Shown one piece after another: positions 29,609 through 38,680 of a DNA stretch of 53,761 nucleotides (position 1 is its first letter; every line of letters starts with the position of its first letter). Source of the stretch: Mesorhizobium sp. J18 (GTDB lineage: Bacteria > Pseudomonadota > Alphaproteobacteria > Rhizobiales > Rhizobiaceae); the NCBI RefSeq assembly GCF_007829525.1, contig NZ_VLJP01000089.1:38055-91815 (forward strand), written 5' to 3'. A model generated the notes under the pieces. It was not told the origin of the DNA. It saw only the letters and a program-made list of their open reading frames with translations, and searched no databases. The position numbers and the translations under genes were made by a program.

Positions 29609-30943
29609 ATGGCCGATCAAACTCTGTTCCGCGATACCATATTCGGTCTGTCAAGCGGTGCCCTGCCTGCAGGCGTTGGCGTGATCCGGATTTCCGGTGT
29701 GGAGGCAAGAAATGCGCTTTTCAGCCTTGCTGGGAATATCCCTCCCCCGCGGCAGGCACACCTGATGGAATTGCATCTCCCCGGGGGAGAAGTCCTCGAT
29801 CGAGGGCTGGTCCTGTTCTTCCCTGGCCCCCGCAGTTTCACCGGAGAAGATTGTGCGGAACTGCATCTTCATGGTGGCCGAGCGGTGATTGCGGCCGCCC
29901 TGAAGGCTTTGTCGGAAATGCCCGGTTTCCGGCTTGCCGAGGCGGGCGAGTTCACCAGAAGGGCGTTTCTGAACGGGAAGCTCGATCTCATCCAGGCGGA
30001 AGGCCTTGCGGACCTGATTGCAGCAGACACCGAAGCTGAGCGCCGATTTGCCCTGGAGAATTCGAATGCCCGACATGGCAAGCTTTACGAAGGCTGGCGA
30101 AAACGGCTCATCCACGCAATGGCGATGATCGAGGCAGAACTGGATTTCGCCGACGAAGGCGACGTTCCAGGATCGGTAGCGGATTCCGCCTGGGCCGATA
30201 TTGCTGCCTTGAGGGAGGAGATCGAGAGTCATGTCGGTGATTTCCGGACAGCCGAGATACTTCGAAAAGGGTTTCGCGTGGTTATCCTCGGAGCTCCCAA
30301 TGCCGGAAAGTCCAGCCTTCTGAATGCCCTCGCCCGGCGGGAGATCGCAATCGTGACCGAGGAGCCGGGCACCACCCGTGATGTGCTGGAAGTCGCCCTG
30401 GATGTTGCCGGGCAAAAGATCGTGCTTTTCGACACCGCGGGCATTCGGGATCGGCCGGGGCGGGTAGAGGCCATAGGCATCGAAAGAGCCAAGGCCTCAG
30501 CCAGCCAGGCCAACCTTATCATAGTGCTGGAAGATATGTCGGGCTCGGCATCTCCGATTGATCTGCCGGAGGGAGTGAAGGCGCTCCGCATCGGGAGCAA
30601 GTCGGATCTTGCGGCATCCAGACAACCGGACGGCGCCTATGACCATGTCGTCTCGGCCAGAACGGGCGAGGGGCTCGATGGTCTACTGAACATGCTCGAG
30701 GCAGAAGCGAAGGCAAGCATCGCCCATCGCGGCGAAGTCATGCCCTTCCGATTACGACACATCTCTCTGCTCCGCGAAGCCGGAAAGCATCTTGAGAAAG
30801 CGGTGCAGATCGAAAATCCCCTTTTGGAGCTCCGTGCGGAGGAACTCAGGCTTGCAGCAACCGCTCTGGGCCGGATTAGCGGGAAAATCGATGCGGAAGA
30901 TCTTCTGGACACGATCTTTTCCCAATTCTGCATCGGGAAGTGA
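29609..30943 (+). CDS. mnmE: tRNA uridine-5-carboxymethylaminomethyl modification GTPase MnmE
   Basis: Works with MnmG to modify U34 of tRNAs. The 444-residue protein has the N-terminal folate-binding domain (DTIFGLSSGALPAGVGVIRISG, GRAVIAAALKAL), the G domain with GAPNAGKSS at about 228-236, EEPGTTRD, FDTAGIR, and the C-terminal catalytic FCIGK. Two ATGs in tandem (29606, 29609) follow AGGGCGG; the second has better spacing. The stop TGA is the first three bases of a parS site. Confidence 0.97.
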   Translation: MADQTLFRDTIFGLSSGALPAGVGVIRISGVEARNALFSLAGNIPPPRQAHLMELHLPGGEVLDRGLVLFFPGPRSFTGEDCAELHLHGGRAVIAAALKALSEMPGFRLAEAGEFTRRAFLNGKLDLIQAEGLADLIAADTEAERRFALENSNARHGKLYEGWRKRLIHAMAMIEAELDFADEGDVPGSVADSAWADIAALREEIESHVGDFRTAEILRKGFRVVILGAPNAGKSSLLNALARREIAIVTEEPGTTRDVLEVALDVAGQKIVLFDTAGIRDRPGRVEAIGIERAKASASQANLIIVLEDMSGSASPIDLPEGVKALRIGSKSDLAASRQPDGAYDHVVSARTGEGLDGLLNMLEAEAKASIAHRGEVMPFRLRHISLLREAGKHLEKAVQIENPLLELRAEELRLAATALGRISGKIDAEDLLDTIFSQFCIGK

Positions 30944-30956
30944 TTCACGTGAAACA
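30941..30956. other. parS site 1 (15/16)
   Basis: TGATTCACGTGAAACA, one change from the consensus TGTTTCACGTGAAACA. Its first three bases are the mnmE stop codon. ParB spreads from such sites; parA-parB lie 2.7 kb downstream. Confidence 0.88.
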
Positions 30957-30977
30957 CACAGACTCCAGTAGTGACCG

Positions 30978-30993
30978 TGATTCACGTGAAACA
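30978..30993. other. parS site 2 (15/16)
   Basis: TGATTCACGTGAAACA, identical to site 1 and 37 bp from it start to start, in the mnmE-mnmG gap. Confidence 0.88.
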
Positions 30994-31028
30994 CCGACAG
31001 GTTCGGCAAACATCTTTCTGGCAGGGAT

Positions 31029-31044
31029 TGTTTCACGTGAAACA
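31029..31044. other. parS site 3 (perfect)
   Basis: TGTTTCACGTGAAACA, an exact 16-bp palindrome matching the general bacterial parS, 51 bp after site 2 and 68 bp before the mnmG start. Confidence 0.93.
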
Positions 31045-31111
31045 GCATAAGCCGCGCCTTGACGGCTTGAAGATTTGCGCCCATGGGTGACGGGCTCAGG
31101 AGAAGCAGGAC

Positions 31112-32980
31112 ATGAAGCAGTTCTACGATGTTGTTGTTGTCGGCGGCGGCCATGCCGGCTGCGAGGCTGCTGCTGCCGCTGCGCGAGCCGGCGCACATAC
31201 GGCGCTGGTGACTTTACGATTCGATACGATTGGCGCGATGTCCTGCAATCCGGCGATTGGAGGACTGGGCAAGGGTCATCTTGTCCGTGAAATCGATGCT
31301 CTAGACGGCCTTATGGGACGTGTTGCGGATGCGGCGGGCATTCAGTTCCGTCTCCTCAACAGGAAGAAGGGCCCGGCCGTGCGAGGCCCCCGCACCCAGG
31401 CGGACCGCAAGCTCTACCGGCAGGCCATGCAGGCCGCAATCCGCGAGCAGACCGGTCTGGACGTTGTTGAGGGAGAAGCCTTGGAGCTGGGTGTCAACAA
31501 TGGGCGGATTACTCATGTCGTCGTCTCCGGCGAGCGTCGATTGGATTGCGGTGCGGTCGTCCTGACCACGGGGACTTTCTTGCGAGGCCTTATTCATATC
31601 GGCGAAAAGAAGATTTCTGCCGGACGAATGAACGAGCAGGCCCCGACACGGCTTTCGGAATCGCTGATGCAGGCGGGCTTTGATCTCGGCCGGCTCAAGA
31701 CAGGTACGCCACCACGCCTCGACGGCCGGACCATCGACTGGGGGGCGCTGGAAATGCAGAAGGCGGATGAGGATCCTGTTCCCTTCTCGCTGTTGACCGA
31801 CCGAATCACCAATCCGCAGATCGAATGCGGCATAACGCGGACGACCGCTGCAACGCATGAGATCATTCGGCAAAATCTGCATCGGTCTGCGATGTATTCC
31901 GGTGCCATCGAAGGGATCGGACCACGCTATTGTCCTTCAATCGAGGATAAGATCGTCAAATTCGGTGACCGTGAAGGCCACCAGATTTTTCTTGAGCCGG
32001 AGGGTCTGGACGATAGTACCGTCTATCCAAACGGCATCTCGACATCCCTCCCCGAGGACGCGCAGCATGCTCTTGTGGCCACCATACCGGGCTTGGAAAA
32101 GGCAAGATTTTTGCAGCCTGGCTATGCCATCGAATATGATCATATCGATCCTCGCGAACTCGAAACCACGTTGGAGACGCGAAAGGTCAAAGGGCTTTTA
32201 CTGGCTGGCCAGATCAATGGCACGACCGGCTATGAGGAAGCGGCCGCGCAAGGAATCCTTGCCGGCATTAATGCCGCACGCATCGCTTCGGGCCGGGATG
32301 GCGTGACGCTGGGGAGGGCTGATGCCTATATCGGCGTCATGGTGGATGACCTTATCACCCGTGGAGTGAGCGAACCCTATCGCATGTTCACGTCGCGGGC
32401 CGAATTCCGCCTTTCCTTGAGGGCGGACAATGCAGACGCACGGCTCACCCCCCTTGCTAAGGATCTGGGTATAACTTCCGCAGAGCGACGACGTCGTTTT
32501 GACCAAAGCGAAACAGATCTGTCCCAAGCGCGCGAATTGGCGCGGAGCCTGTCCCTGACACCCAAGGAGGCGGCACGCCATGGCCTGGCTCTCAATCAGG
32601 ACGGTATCCGCAGGACGGCTTATGATCTGCTGGCCTATCCGGAGGCCGGTATTGAACGCCTATCAGCCATCTGGCCCCAGCTTTCATCTATCAGCCCCAA
32701 AACCGCTGAGCGGCTTGAAACCGAGGCGCGATATGCGGTTTATCTGGATCGGCAGAGGCATGACGCCGAAGTGCTGCGGCGGGAGGAGAGCCGAAGCATT
32801 CCGCATGGTTTGGATTTTTCCAGCCTGCCCGGACTGTCCAATGAGTTGAAGCAGAAGATAGCCCAGCAGCGGCCGCGGACGATCGCAGAGGCGCAGCGGA
32901 TCGATGGCATGACGCCGGCCGCGATCGCGCTTATTCTGGCCGCAGTGCGATATTCCGAAACAGGGCGCGAAGTGGCGTGA
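31112..32980 (+). CDS. mnmG: tRNA uridine-5-carboxymethylaminomethyl modification enzyme MnmG (GidA)
   Basis: FAD-dependent partner of MnmE. The 622-residue protein has [14 protein letters not shown] at about 7-20, [23 protein letters not shown] at about 44-66, [16 protein letters not shown] near 87 and [15 protein letters not shown] near 337, all diagnostic of GidA. The gene directly follows three parS sites. Its stop overlaps the rsmG start as GTGA. Confidence 0.98.
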   Translation: MKQFYDVVVVGGGHAGCEAAAAAARAGAHTALVTLRFDTIGAMSCNPAIGGLGKGHLVREIDALDGLMGRVADAAGIQFRLLNRKKGPAVRGPRTQADRKLYRQAMQAAIREQTGLDVVEGEALELGVNNGRITHVVVSGERRLDCGAVVLTTGTFLRGLIHIGEKKISAGRMNEQAPTRLSESLMQAGFDLGRLKTGTPPRLDGRTIDWGALEMQKADEDPVPFSLLTDRITNPQIECGITRTTAATHEIIRQNLHRSAMYSGAIEGIGPRYCPSIEDKIVKFGDREGHQIFLEPEGLDDSTVYPNGISTSLPEDAQHALVATIPGLEKARFLQPGYAIEYDHIDPRELETTLETRKVKGLLLAGQINGTTGYEEAAAQGILAGINAARIASGRDGVTLGRADAYIGVMVDDLITRGVSEPYRMFTSRAEFRLSLRADNADARLTPLAKDLGITSAERRRRFDQSETDLSQARELARSLSLTPKEAARHGLALNQDGIRRTAYDLLAYPEAGIERLSAIWPQLSSISPKTAERLETEARYAVYLDRQRHDAEVLRREESRSIPHGLDFSSLPGLSNELKQKIAQQRPRTIAEAQRIDGMTPAAIALILAAVRYSETGREVA

Positions 32981-33612
32981 AAGAAAGCCGCTATCAGGAA
33001 TTATGCGCGCTGGCCGGGCCTGTTTCACGTGAAACATTTGCAAAACTGCTGGAATTCGAGCAGATATTCCTGAAATGGGCGCAGAAGATCAATCTTGTCG
33101 CGCCTTCCACGATCAGCACGCTTTGGGCGCGTCACATTCTGGACAGCGCTCAGCTGATGCGTCTCGCTCCTAATGCCTTGAAATGGCTCGATCTCGGTTC
33201 CGGTGGCGGTTTCCCCGGTGCGGTGGTCGCGATTCTTTTGCTGGACAGGCCCGGTGCGCGAATTCGCCTTGTCGAAAGCAATAGCAAGAAAGCCGGTTTT
33301 CTGCGCGCGGTTCTGGGTGAATTGCAGGTGCCTGCCGAGGTTGTAAACGCACGTATCGAGGCGATCGTCGGGCAATTTGAAGATACGGAAGTCGTCACGG
33401 CCCGCGCCCTGGCTCCGCTGTCAGTTCTGCTACAACTGGCTCTCCCATGGCTCTCCGGTACAGCCGCCGCGCTCTTTCACAAAGGGCGGGATTACCGTGT
33501 GGAGGTCGAAGAAAGCCGTGACGTCTGGCGATTCGATCTGGTAGAACACACCGATAAGGTTGATCCGGATGGAGTGATTCTCGGCATAAGCAAATTGCAA
33601 CGCCGGAATTGA
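32977..33612 (+). CDS. rsmG: 16S rRNA (guanine-N7) methyltransferase RsmG (GidB)
   Basis: Methylates G527 of 16S rRNA using S-adenosylmethionine. The 211-residue protein has [31 protein letters not shown] in its first 46 residues in outline, the SAM loop [14 protein letters not shown] at about 69-82 and a [15 protein letters not shown] segment. Start is a GTG in a GTGA overlap with mnmG. The codons of VSRET form a perfect parS site, so this protein sequence and the partition site constrain one another. Confidence 0.96.
   Translation: MKESRYQELCALAGPVSRETFAKLLEFEQIFLKWAQKINLVAPSTISTLWARHILDSAQLMRLAPNALKWLDLGSGGGFPGAVVAILLLDRPGARIRLVESNSKKAGFLRAVLGELQVPAEVVNARIEAIVGQFEDTEVVTARALAPLSVLLQLALPWLSGTAAALFHKGRDYRVEVEESRDVWRFDLVEHTDKVDPDGVILGISKLQRRN
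33021..33036. other. parS site 4 (perfect), inside rsmG
   Basis: TGTTTCACGTGAAACA, exact consensus, located 44 bp into rsmG and encoding part of PVSRETF. It is 2 kb from sites 1-3 and 0.6 kb before parA. Confidence 0.93.
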
Positions 33613-33650
33613 TATACCATCACTGAACTGAGCGGCAGCAGGGGCTGGAG

Positions 33651-34448
33651 ATGAACAGCCGGACACGTATCATAACGGTGGCGAACCAGAAAGGCGGCGT
33701 CGGCAAGACCACCACCGCCATCAATTTGGCCACGGCGCTGGCCGCAATTGGCGAGCGCGTATCGATCATGGATCTCGACCCGCAGGGCAATGCAAGCACG
33801 GGATTGGGGGTCGAGCGGCAGGAGCGGCTGGTTTCATCCTATGATGTCCTGACCGGAAGAGCCAATGTAGCGCAGGCTTCAATGCAAACGGCCGTTCCGG
33901 GCCTTTCAATCGTGCCTTCCACGCTCGATCTTCTCGGCATCGAGATGGAGATATCCGGGGCGCCCGATCGTGTGCTGAAATTGCGCAAGGCCTTGCGTGA
34001 CGATGAAAGCAGCAATGGTCTCTACTCCTATGTACTGATCGACTGCCCCCCTTCCCTCAATCTGCTGACGCTGAACGCAATGGCGGCGGCAGATTCCGTT
34101 CTGGTGCCTCTTCAATGCGAGTTCTTTGCACTCGAGGGATTGAGCCAGCTTCTGGAGACGGTGGAGCAGATCAGGGGATCGATCAATCCGTCACTGGAGA
34201 TCCAGGGCATCGTTCTCACCATGTTCGATCGCCGCAACAATCTGGCGAATCAGGTGGTTGCCGATGTGCGCAGCTACATGGGCGATACGGTCTATGAGAC
34301 GATCATTCCCCGCAATGTGCGGGTTTCCGAGGCTCCGTCCTATGGCAAGCCGGCAATCCTGTATGATCTGAAGTGTTCCGGCAGTCAGGCCTATCTGCAG
34401 CTCGCCTCCGAGGTCATTCGACGGGAACGGCGCTTGCGGGCTGCTTGA
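33651..34448 (+). CDS. parA: Chromosome partitioning ATPase ParA
   Basis: Walker-type ATPase of 265 residues that forms a nucleoid-bound gradient which moves ParB-parS. ANQKGGVGKTTT at about 11-22 is the deviant Walker A, IMDLDPQGNASTGLG follows at about 39-53, and VLIDCPPSLNLLTLNAM near 127. This is the Soj-like chromosomal type, not the plasmid RepA type. It follows rsmG by 38 bp and precedes parB by 31 bp. Confidence 0.97.
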   Translation: MNSRTRIITVANQKGGVGKTTTAINLATALAAIGERVSIMDLDPQGNASTGLGVERQERLVSSYDVLTGRANVAQASMQTAVPGLSIVPSTLDLLGIEMEISGAPDRVLKLRKALRDDESSNGLYSYVLIDCPPSLNLLTLNAMAAADSVLVPLQCEFFALEGLSQLLETVEQIRGSINPSLEIQGIVLTMFDRRNNLANQVVADVRSYMGDTVYETIIPRNVRVSEAPSYGKPAILYDLKCSGSQAYLQLASEVIRRERRLRAA

Positions 34449-34479
34449 ATGGTCCGGCGAATAAGATGATGGGTATGAA

Positions 34480-35346
34480 ATGAACGAAGATCCTTCCCGG
34501 AAACGCCTTGGACGAGGGCTGGCGGCTTTGATCGGCGAAATCGACAAAGCGCCGCCATCTGCCAACATGCCTGTTTCGGCGGACCGACGTGTCCCGATCG
34601 AACTGGTTTCGCCCAATCCGCGCAATCCCAGGCGCAATTTCGCCGAGGAAGATCTGGCGGACCTGGCGCAATCCGTTCGCGAACATGGCATTGTACAGCC
34701 TGTCATCGTTCGTCCGGCGCCGAAGCCGGGACATTATGAGATCATCGCCGGCGAGCGCCGTTGGCGTGCTGCACAGCGCGCCGGGCTAACGGAGTTGCCC
34801 GTCATCATCCGCGAGGTCGACGACCGCGCGGCGCTTGAGCTTGCGATCATCGAGAATGTGCAGCGCGCCGATCTCAATCCGGTGGAGGAGGCGAACGGTT
34901 ATCAGCTGCTGATGGACGAGCACAATTATACTCAGGCCGATCTGGCCCAGGTAATCGGCAAGAGCCGAAGCCATGTGGCCAATACTCTGCGTCTCCTTAA
35001 GCTGCCGCGGCTTGTCCATGAGCTGATCGAGAACGGATCGCTGACAGCTGGCCATGCTCGTACGCTCGTCAATGCCGAAGATCCGATGGGACTGGCGGCC
35101 CAGATCATGGAAAAGGGACTTTCGGTGCGGCAGGCGGAGGCGCTGGCAAGCCAGCCGGCACGGCAATCACGGCAAGCCAGACCCAAGCCGGAAAAGGATG
35201 CCGATACTCAAGCCCTGGAGAAGCTGCTTGGCGATACGCTCGGGCTCAATGTGACAATCAACCACAAGGAAAAGGGCGGCGAAGTACGTATCGCCTACCA
35301 AACCCTTGAGCAGCTTGATGAACTTTGCCGGCGTCTAAAATCATAA
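34480..35346 (+). CDS. parB: Chromosome partitioning protein ParB
   Basis: A 288-residue CTP-dependent DNA clamp that loads at parS. The N-terminal RKRLGRGLAALIGE (about 7-20) binds ParA; the CTP-binding region follows with NPRNPR and IIAGERRWRAAQRAGL (about 88-104); the HTH is in YTQADLAQVIGKSRSHVANTLRLLKLP in outline near 148-174; and a C-terminal dimer domain from about 235. It converges with holA 17 bp away. Confidence 0.97.
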   Translation: MNEDPSRKRLGRGLAALIGEIDKAPPSANMPVSADRRVPIELVSPNPRNPRRNFAEEDLADLAQSVREHGIVQPVIVRPAPKPGHYEIIAGERRWRAAQRAGLTELPVIIREVDDRAALELAIIENVQRADLNPVEEANGYQLLMDEHNYTQADLAQVIGKSRSHVANTLRLLKLPRLVHELIENGSLTAGHARTLVNAEDPMGLAAQIMEKGLSVRQAEALASQPARQSRQARPKPEKDADTQALEKLLGDTLGLNVTINHKEKGGEVRIAYQTLEQLDELCRRLKS

Positions 35347-35363
35347 TAGCCGACAAAATAATA

Positions 35364-36401
35364 TTATCCAGCGCGCGCTCTTTCAAGTGTCAGTCCAAGC
35401 AGGACCTGCCGAGCAAGCGAGCCCGCAACTTCCGGTCTCTGGCGGGTCCGTAGCACCGCCCTTTGCAGCCGCTCCAGAGCACCTGCCAGTGCATCGCTCG
35501 ACCAGCGCTGCAGGGCTGTTTCCACGAACCTTTTTCGGGCAAAGAAGATCGGTGGCCGTGCGCCGTTGACAGCGGCTGAGGCCGACAGGCCTTTCTTCTC
35601 CATGCTTTGGCGCATGAGCTGAATTGCCTGGAACTGGCGCATTGCAGCGGAAAGGATCAGAAAGGGCTGGCTGCCGCCGGCCAAAAGCCGCGCATAAATC
35701 CGGTCAAACTCGGCTGGTTTGCCTGTCAATATGGCATCCACGGCCTCGTCGGCGCCAAGCCCGGAAACATCGCCGGTCAGCGTCTGCACATCTTCGACCT
35801 CGACCGAATTCTTGCCCATGCAATAAAGCGCGAGCTTCTCCAGCTCACCCCTGGTGGCAAGCCGGTCTCCACCGAGGCTGGTTTTGAGCATCTGGCGGGC
35901 TTCGAGAGTGATGCCAAGACCTGCCTTGCCCAATTCGTCATCTATGACGGCGTCTATGTCGCGTCCGTCATCGGCATAGCAGGGCAGGGCGATTGCTGCC
36001 CCGGCCTTCTCCACGGCGGAACGCAATGCCGAACCCTTGCGCAGGTCTCCGGCCTCGACAAGAATCAGTGCGTCGGCCGGGGGCTCGGCGGCAAGTATCG
36101 CAATTTCCGAGGCCACGGCCTTCTGGTTCGCCGCGCCGCGGACCCAGACGAGGCGGCGATCGGAAAACATCGGCACGGTCAGGGCTTCGTCCAGCAATCG
36201 CCCTGGCTGCTGCTCGCATTCGGAAGCGTCCAGACGCACGGTGCTGAAAGGGTCATCAAGGGAAACCCCCGCTTTTTCGGCAAAGCGGCGCGCGCGCTCA
36301 CTGACGAGACCGCGGTCCGGTCCGTAGACGAGGACCACCCGCATGCGATCATCCGGCCTTTTCAACCAGGCTTCGACTTCGTGTGCTTTCTTCTGGGCCA
36401 T
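35364..36401 (-). CDS. holA: DNA polymerase III delta subunit
   Basis: Clamp-loader subunit of 345 residues that opens the beta clamp. MAQKKAHEVEAWLKRPD..VLVYGPDRGLVSERARRF gives the N-terminal AAA+-like domain without a working P-loop, followed by LDEALTVPMFSDRRLVWVRG and the C-terminal helical collar (FLILSAAMRQFQAIQLMR in outline). I chose the third codon's ATG at 36401; 36407 is two codons earlier. In rhizobia I recall lptE and leuS just upstream; neither is here. Confidence 0.94.
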   Translation of the reverse strand: MAQKKAHEVEAWLKRPDDRMRVVLVYGPDRGLVSERARRFAEKAGVSLDDPFSTVRLDASECEQQPGRLLDEALTVPMFSDRRLVWVRGAANQKAVASEIAILAAEPPADALILVEAGDLRKGSALRSAVEKAGAAIALPCYADDGRDIDAVIDDELGKAGLGITLEARQMLKTSLGGDRLATRGELEKLALYCMGKNSVEVEDVQTLTGDVSGLGADEAVDAILTGKPAEFDRIYARLLAGGSQPFLILSAAMRQFQAIQLMRQSMEKKGLSASAAVNGARPPIFFARKRFVETALQRWSSDALAGALERLQRAVLRTRQRPEVAGSLARQVLLGLTLERARAG

Positions 36402-36432
36402 AGGCAATCAGTCCCGCTATAACGGAGCGCCA

Positions 36433-36594
36433 TCAGGTTCCATGGCTGAATATCACCGTCAATGAAATCGCCGCCATGGCTCCCACGGCCAGCTTCCAGA
36501 AATCGCTACGCTTCCGCAATCCGGGCAGGCCCAGCGGCTTGATGAGATGCAGGATCATCGCGGCAATGATGATAAGGGAAAGCGCCTTGGTCAT
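36433..36594 (-). CDS. Small (53 aa) two-helix membrane protein, function unknown
   Basis: Read from the ATG at 36594 to TGA at 36433. The product begins MTKALSLIIIAAMILHLIKP, then has LGLPGLRKRSDFWKLAVG and AAISLTVIFSHGT. Two hydrophobic segments (about 4-18 and 35-50) flank a basic loop, so it is probably an inner-membrane hairpin. I recall similar short proteins (LxLIxxAxMxLHLIxPLGLPGLKRRxDFWKLA pattern) in rhizobia but no function. It is only 31 bp upstream of holA on the same strand, so they may be co-transcribed. It is short enough for gene callers to miss. The ribosome binding site is weak. Confidence 0.75.
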   Translation of the reverse strand: MTKALSLIIIAAMILHLIKPLGLPGLRKRSDFWKLAVGAMAAISLTVIFSHGT

Positions 36595-36750
36595 TGAAGC
36601 CTGGAAGCTGCCATCCGGCAGTGAAGATTGCTTTCCTTTTGAAGGCTCGATCCCGTCTTGTCAAAGTCGCTGATCGCAGCCCCACTACCGCATGGACGCG
36701 GGGCGCCGGCATTGGCTAAGCTCGCCTGCAGGCAGCAAGGGAGGTGTTTG

Positions 36751-38658
36751 ATGTCATCGCGCTATTCCGAAGTCTATGAAAGCTGGAAGAAGGATCCGGA
36801 GAGATTCTGGTCGGAAGCCGCGGCTGACATAGACTGGTTTTCATCCTGGACACAAATATTCGACAAGGATCGCGGCGTTTACGGGCGATGGTTCGTCGGC
36901 GCTACCTGCAATACCTGCTACAATTGCTTGGATCGCCATATCGAGAAAGGCAGGGCCGATCAGACGGCGCTGATCTATGACAGCCCGATCACTGGCCGCA
37001 AGAAGAGCTTCACCTATGCGGAACTGAAGGCCGAGGTCGTTGCGCTTGCGGCTGTAATGCAGGATCACGGGATAGGTAAGGGCGACCGCGTCATCATCTA
37101 TATGCCGATGGTGCCGGAGGCGGTCTTTTCGATGCTCGCCTGTGCCCGCATAGGCGCGATCCATTCGGTGGTGTTCGGCGGCTTTGCGGCAAAGGAACTG
37201 GCGACCCGCATCGATGACTGCAAGCCGAAGCTGGTCCTCGCCGCTTCCTGCGGCATCGAGCCGGGCCGAATTGTCGGCTACAAGCCGCTGCTCGACCAGG
37301 CAATCGAGCTTTCTGCCGCAAAGCCGGAAAGCTGCATCATCCTCCAGCGGGAGGAACAGCCTTGCGAACTGGTCCCGCGCCGCGATTTCGACTACCGCGA
37401 AGCCGTCGGAGCGGCCATGTCGGCAGGGCGCGACGTTGCCTGTATCCCGGTCGCGGCGACCGATCCGCTCTATGTCCTCTATACCTCCGGAACCACCGGA
37501 AGGCCGAAAGGCGTGGTGCGCGACAATGGCGGCCACATGGTCATGCTCAAATGGACGATGTGGAACGAGTTTGGGGTGAAGCCGGGCGAAGCGTTCTGGG
37601 CCGCTTCGGATGTCGGGTGGGTCGTCGGGCATTCCTATATTGTCTTTGCGCCGCTTCTGCATGGCTGCACGAGCATATTGTTTGAAGGCAAGCCGGTCGG
37701 AACGCCGGATGCCAGCGTGTTCTGGCGCATCATAGCGGAGTATGGCGTGGTCGCGCTCTTCACCGCGCCAACGGCCTTCCGCGCCATCAAGAGGGATGAT
37801 CCAGGCGGAGAGCAGATCCGGAATCACGACCTGTCGCGCTTCCGTACGCTGTTCCTTGCCGGCGAACGTGCCGATCCGGAGACGGTGAAATGGGCGGAGG
37901 AGAAGCTCGGCGTTCCGGTCATAGACCATTGGTGGCAGACCGAGACGGGCGCACCGATCAGCCAGAACCCCGTCGGTCTCGGGCAACTCCCCGTCAAATA
38001 CGGCTCTCCCGGCGTGCCGATGCCAGGCTATGACGTGCGCATTGTCGATGACGCCGGACACGAAATCGAGAAAGGCACGTTTGGCAATGTGGTGATCAAG
38101 CTGCCCCTGCCTCCCGGCGCCCTGCCGACCCTCTGGCAGGCCGATCAGCGTTTCCGGGAAGCCTATCTCGAGGAGTTTCCGGGCTATTACAAGACCGCCG
38201 ATGCGGGCTTCATCGACGAGGATGGCTATCTGTTCATCATGGCGCGGACCGATGACATCATCAATGTGGCCGGCCATCGCCTTTCGACGGGTGCCATGGA
38301 GGAGGTGATAGCGGAACATCCCGATGTCGCTGAATGCGCCGTGGTCGGCATAGCGGATGCGATGAAGGGCCAGGCTCCGTGCGGCTTTGTCGTGCTCAAT
38401 GCCGGCGTGAAGCGGGACATGGCCGAAATCGAGCGTGAAGTGGTGGCAATGGTGCGTGAGAGGATCGGCCCCGTGGCCGCTTTCAGGCTGGTCGTGCCCG
38501 TCAAGCGCCTGCCCAAGACGCGGTCGGGGAAGATCCTGCGCGCCACCATGCAGAAGATCGCCGACAAGGAAGCATGGACCATGCCGGCAACCATCGACGA
38601 TCCAGCCATTCTGAACGAAATTACCGTAGCGCTTAACGAGCGTGGTCTTGGGATTTGA
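36751..38658 (+). CDS. prpE: Propionate/acyl-CoA ligase (PrpE-like, acetyl-CoA synthetase superfamily)
   Basis: AMP-forming ligase of 635 residues. Seen: ACS N-terminal domain (SRYSEVYESWKKDPERFW), ATP-binding YTSGTTGRPKGVVR at about 248-261, DHWWQTETG near 391 and the catalytic lysine in KTRSGKILR at about 594. Known: PrpE forms propionyl-CoA for the methylcitrate or methylmalonyl pathways. The TSGTTGRPKGVVRD form and CYNCLDRH favour PrpE over Acs, but acetate or other short acids are possible. An excellent GGGAGGTG precedes the ATG. It is followed 22 bp on by an SDR gene. Confidence 0.9.
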   Translation: MSSRYSEVYESWKKDPERFWSEAAADIDWFSSWTQIFDKDRGVYGRWFVGATCNTCYNCLDRHIEKGRADQTALIYDSPITGRKKSFTYAELKAEVVALAAVMQDHGIGKGDRVIIYMPMVPEAVFSMLACARIGAIHSVVFGGFAAKELATRIDDCKPKLVLAASCGIEPGRIVGYKPLLDQAIELSAAKPESCIILQREEQPCELVPRRDFDYREAVGAAMSAGRDVACIPVAATDPLYVLYTSGTTGRPKGVVRDNGGHMVMLKWTMWNEFGVKPGEAFWAASDVGWVVGHSYIVFAPLLHGCTSILFEGKPVGTPDASVFWRIIAEYGVVALFTAPTAFRAIKRDDPGGEQIRNHDLSRFRTLFLAGERADPETVKWAEEKLGVPVIDHWWQTETGAPISQNPVGLGQLPVKYGSPGVPMPGYDVRIVDDAGHEIEKGTFGNVVIKLPLPPGALPTLWQADQRFREAYLEEFPGYYKTADAGFIDEDGYLFIMARTDDIINVAGHRLSTGAMEEVIAEHPDVAECAVVGIADAMKGQAPCGFVVLNAGVKRDMAEIEREVVAMVRERIGPVAAFRLVVPVKRLPKTRSGKILRATMQKIADKEAWTMPATIDDPAILNEITVALNERGLGI

Positions 38659-38680
38659 CAGTTTCAACAAGGAGACAGCG

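Noticed and set aside
36841-38670. A 609-codon open frame on the minus strand opposite prpE
   Set aside because: It mirrors prpE codons in a GC-rich genome, has no recognisable domain, and prpE has full family similarity and a strong ribosome binding site.
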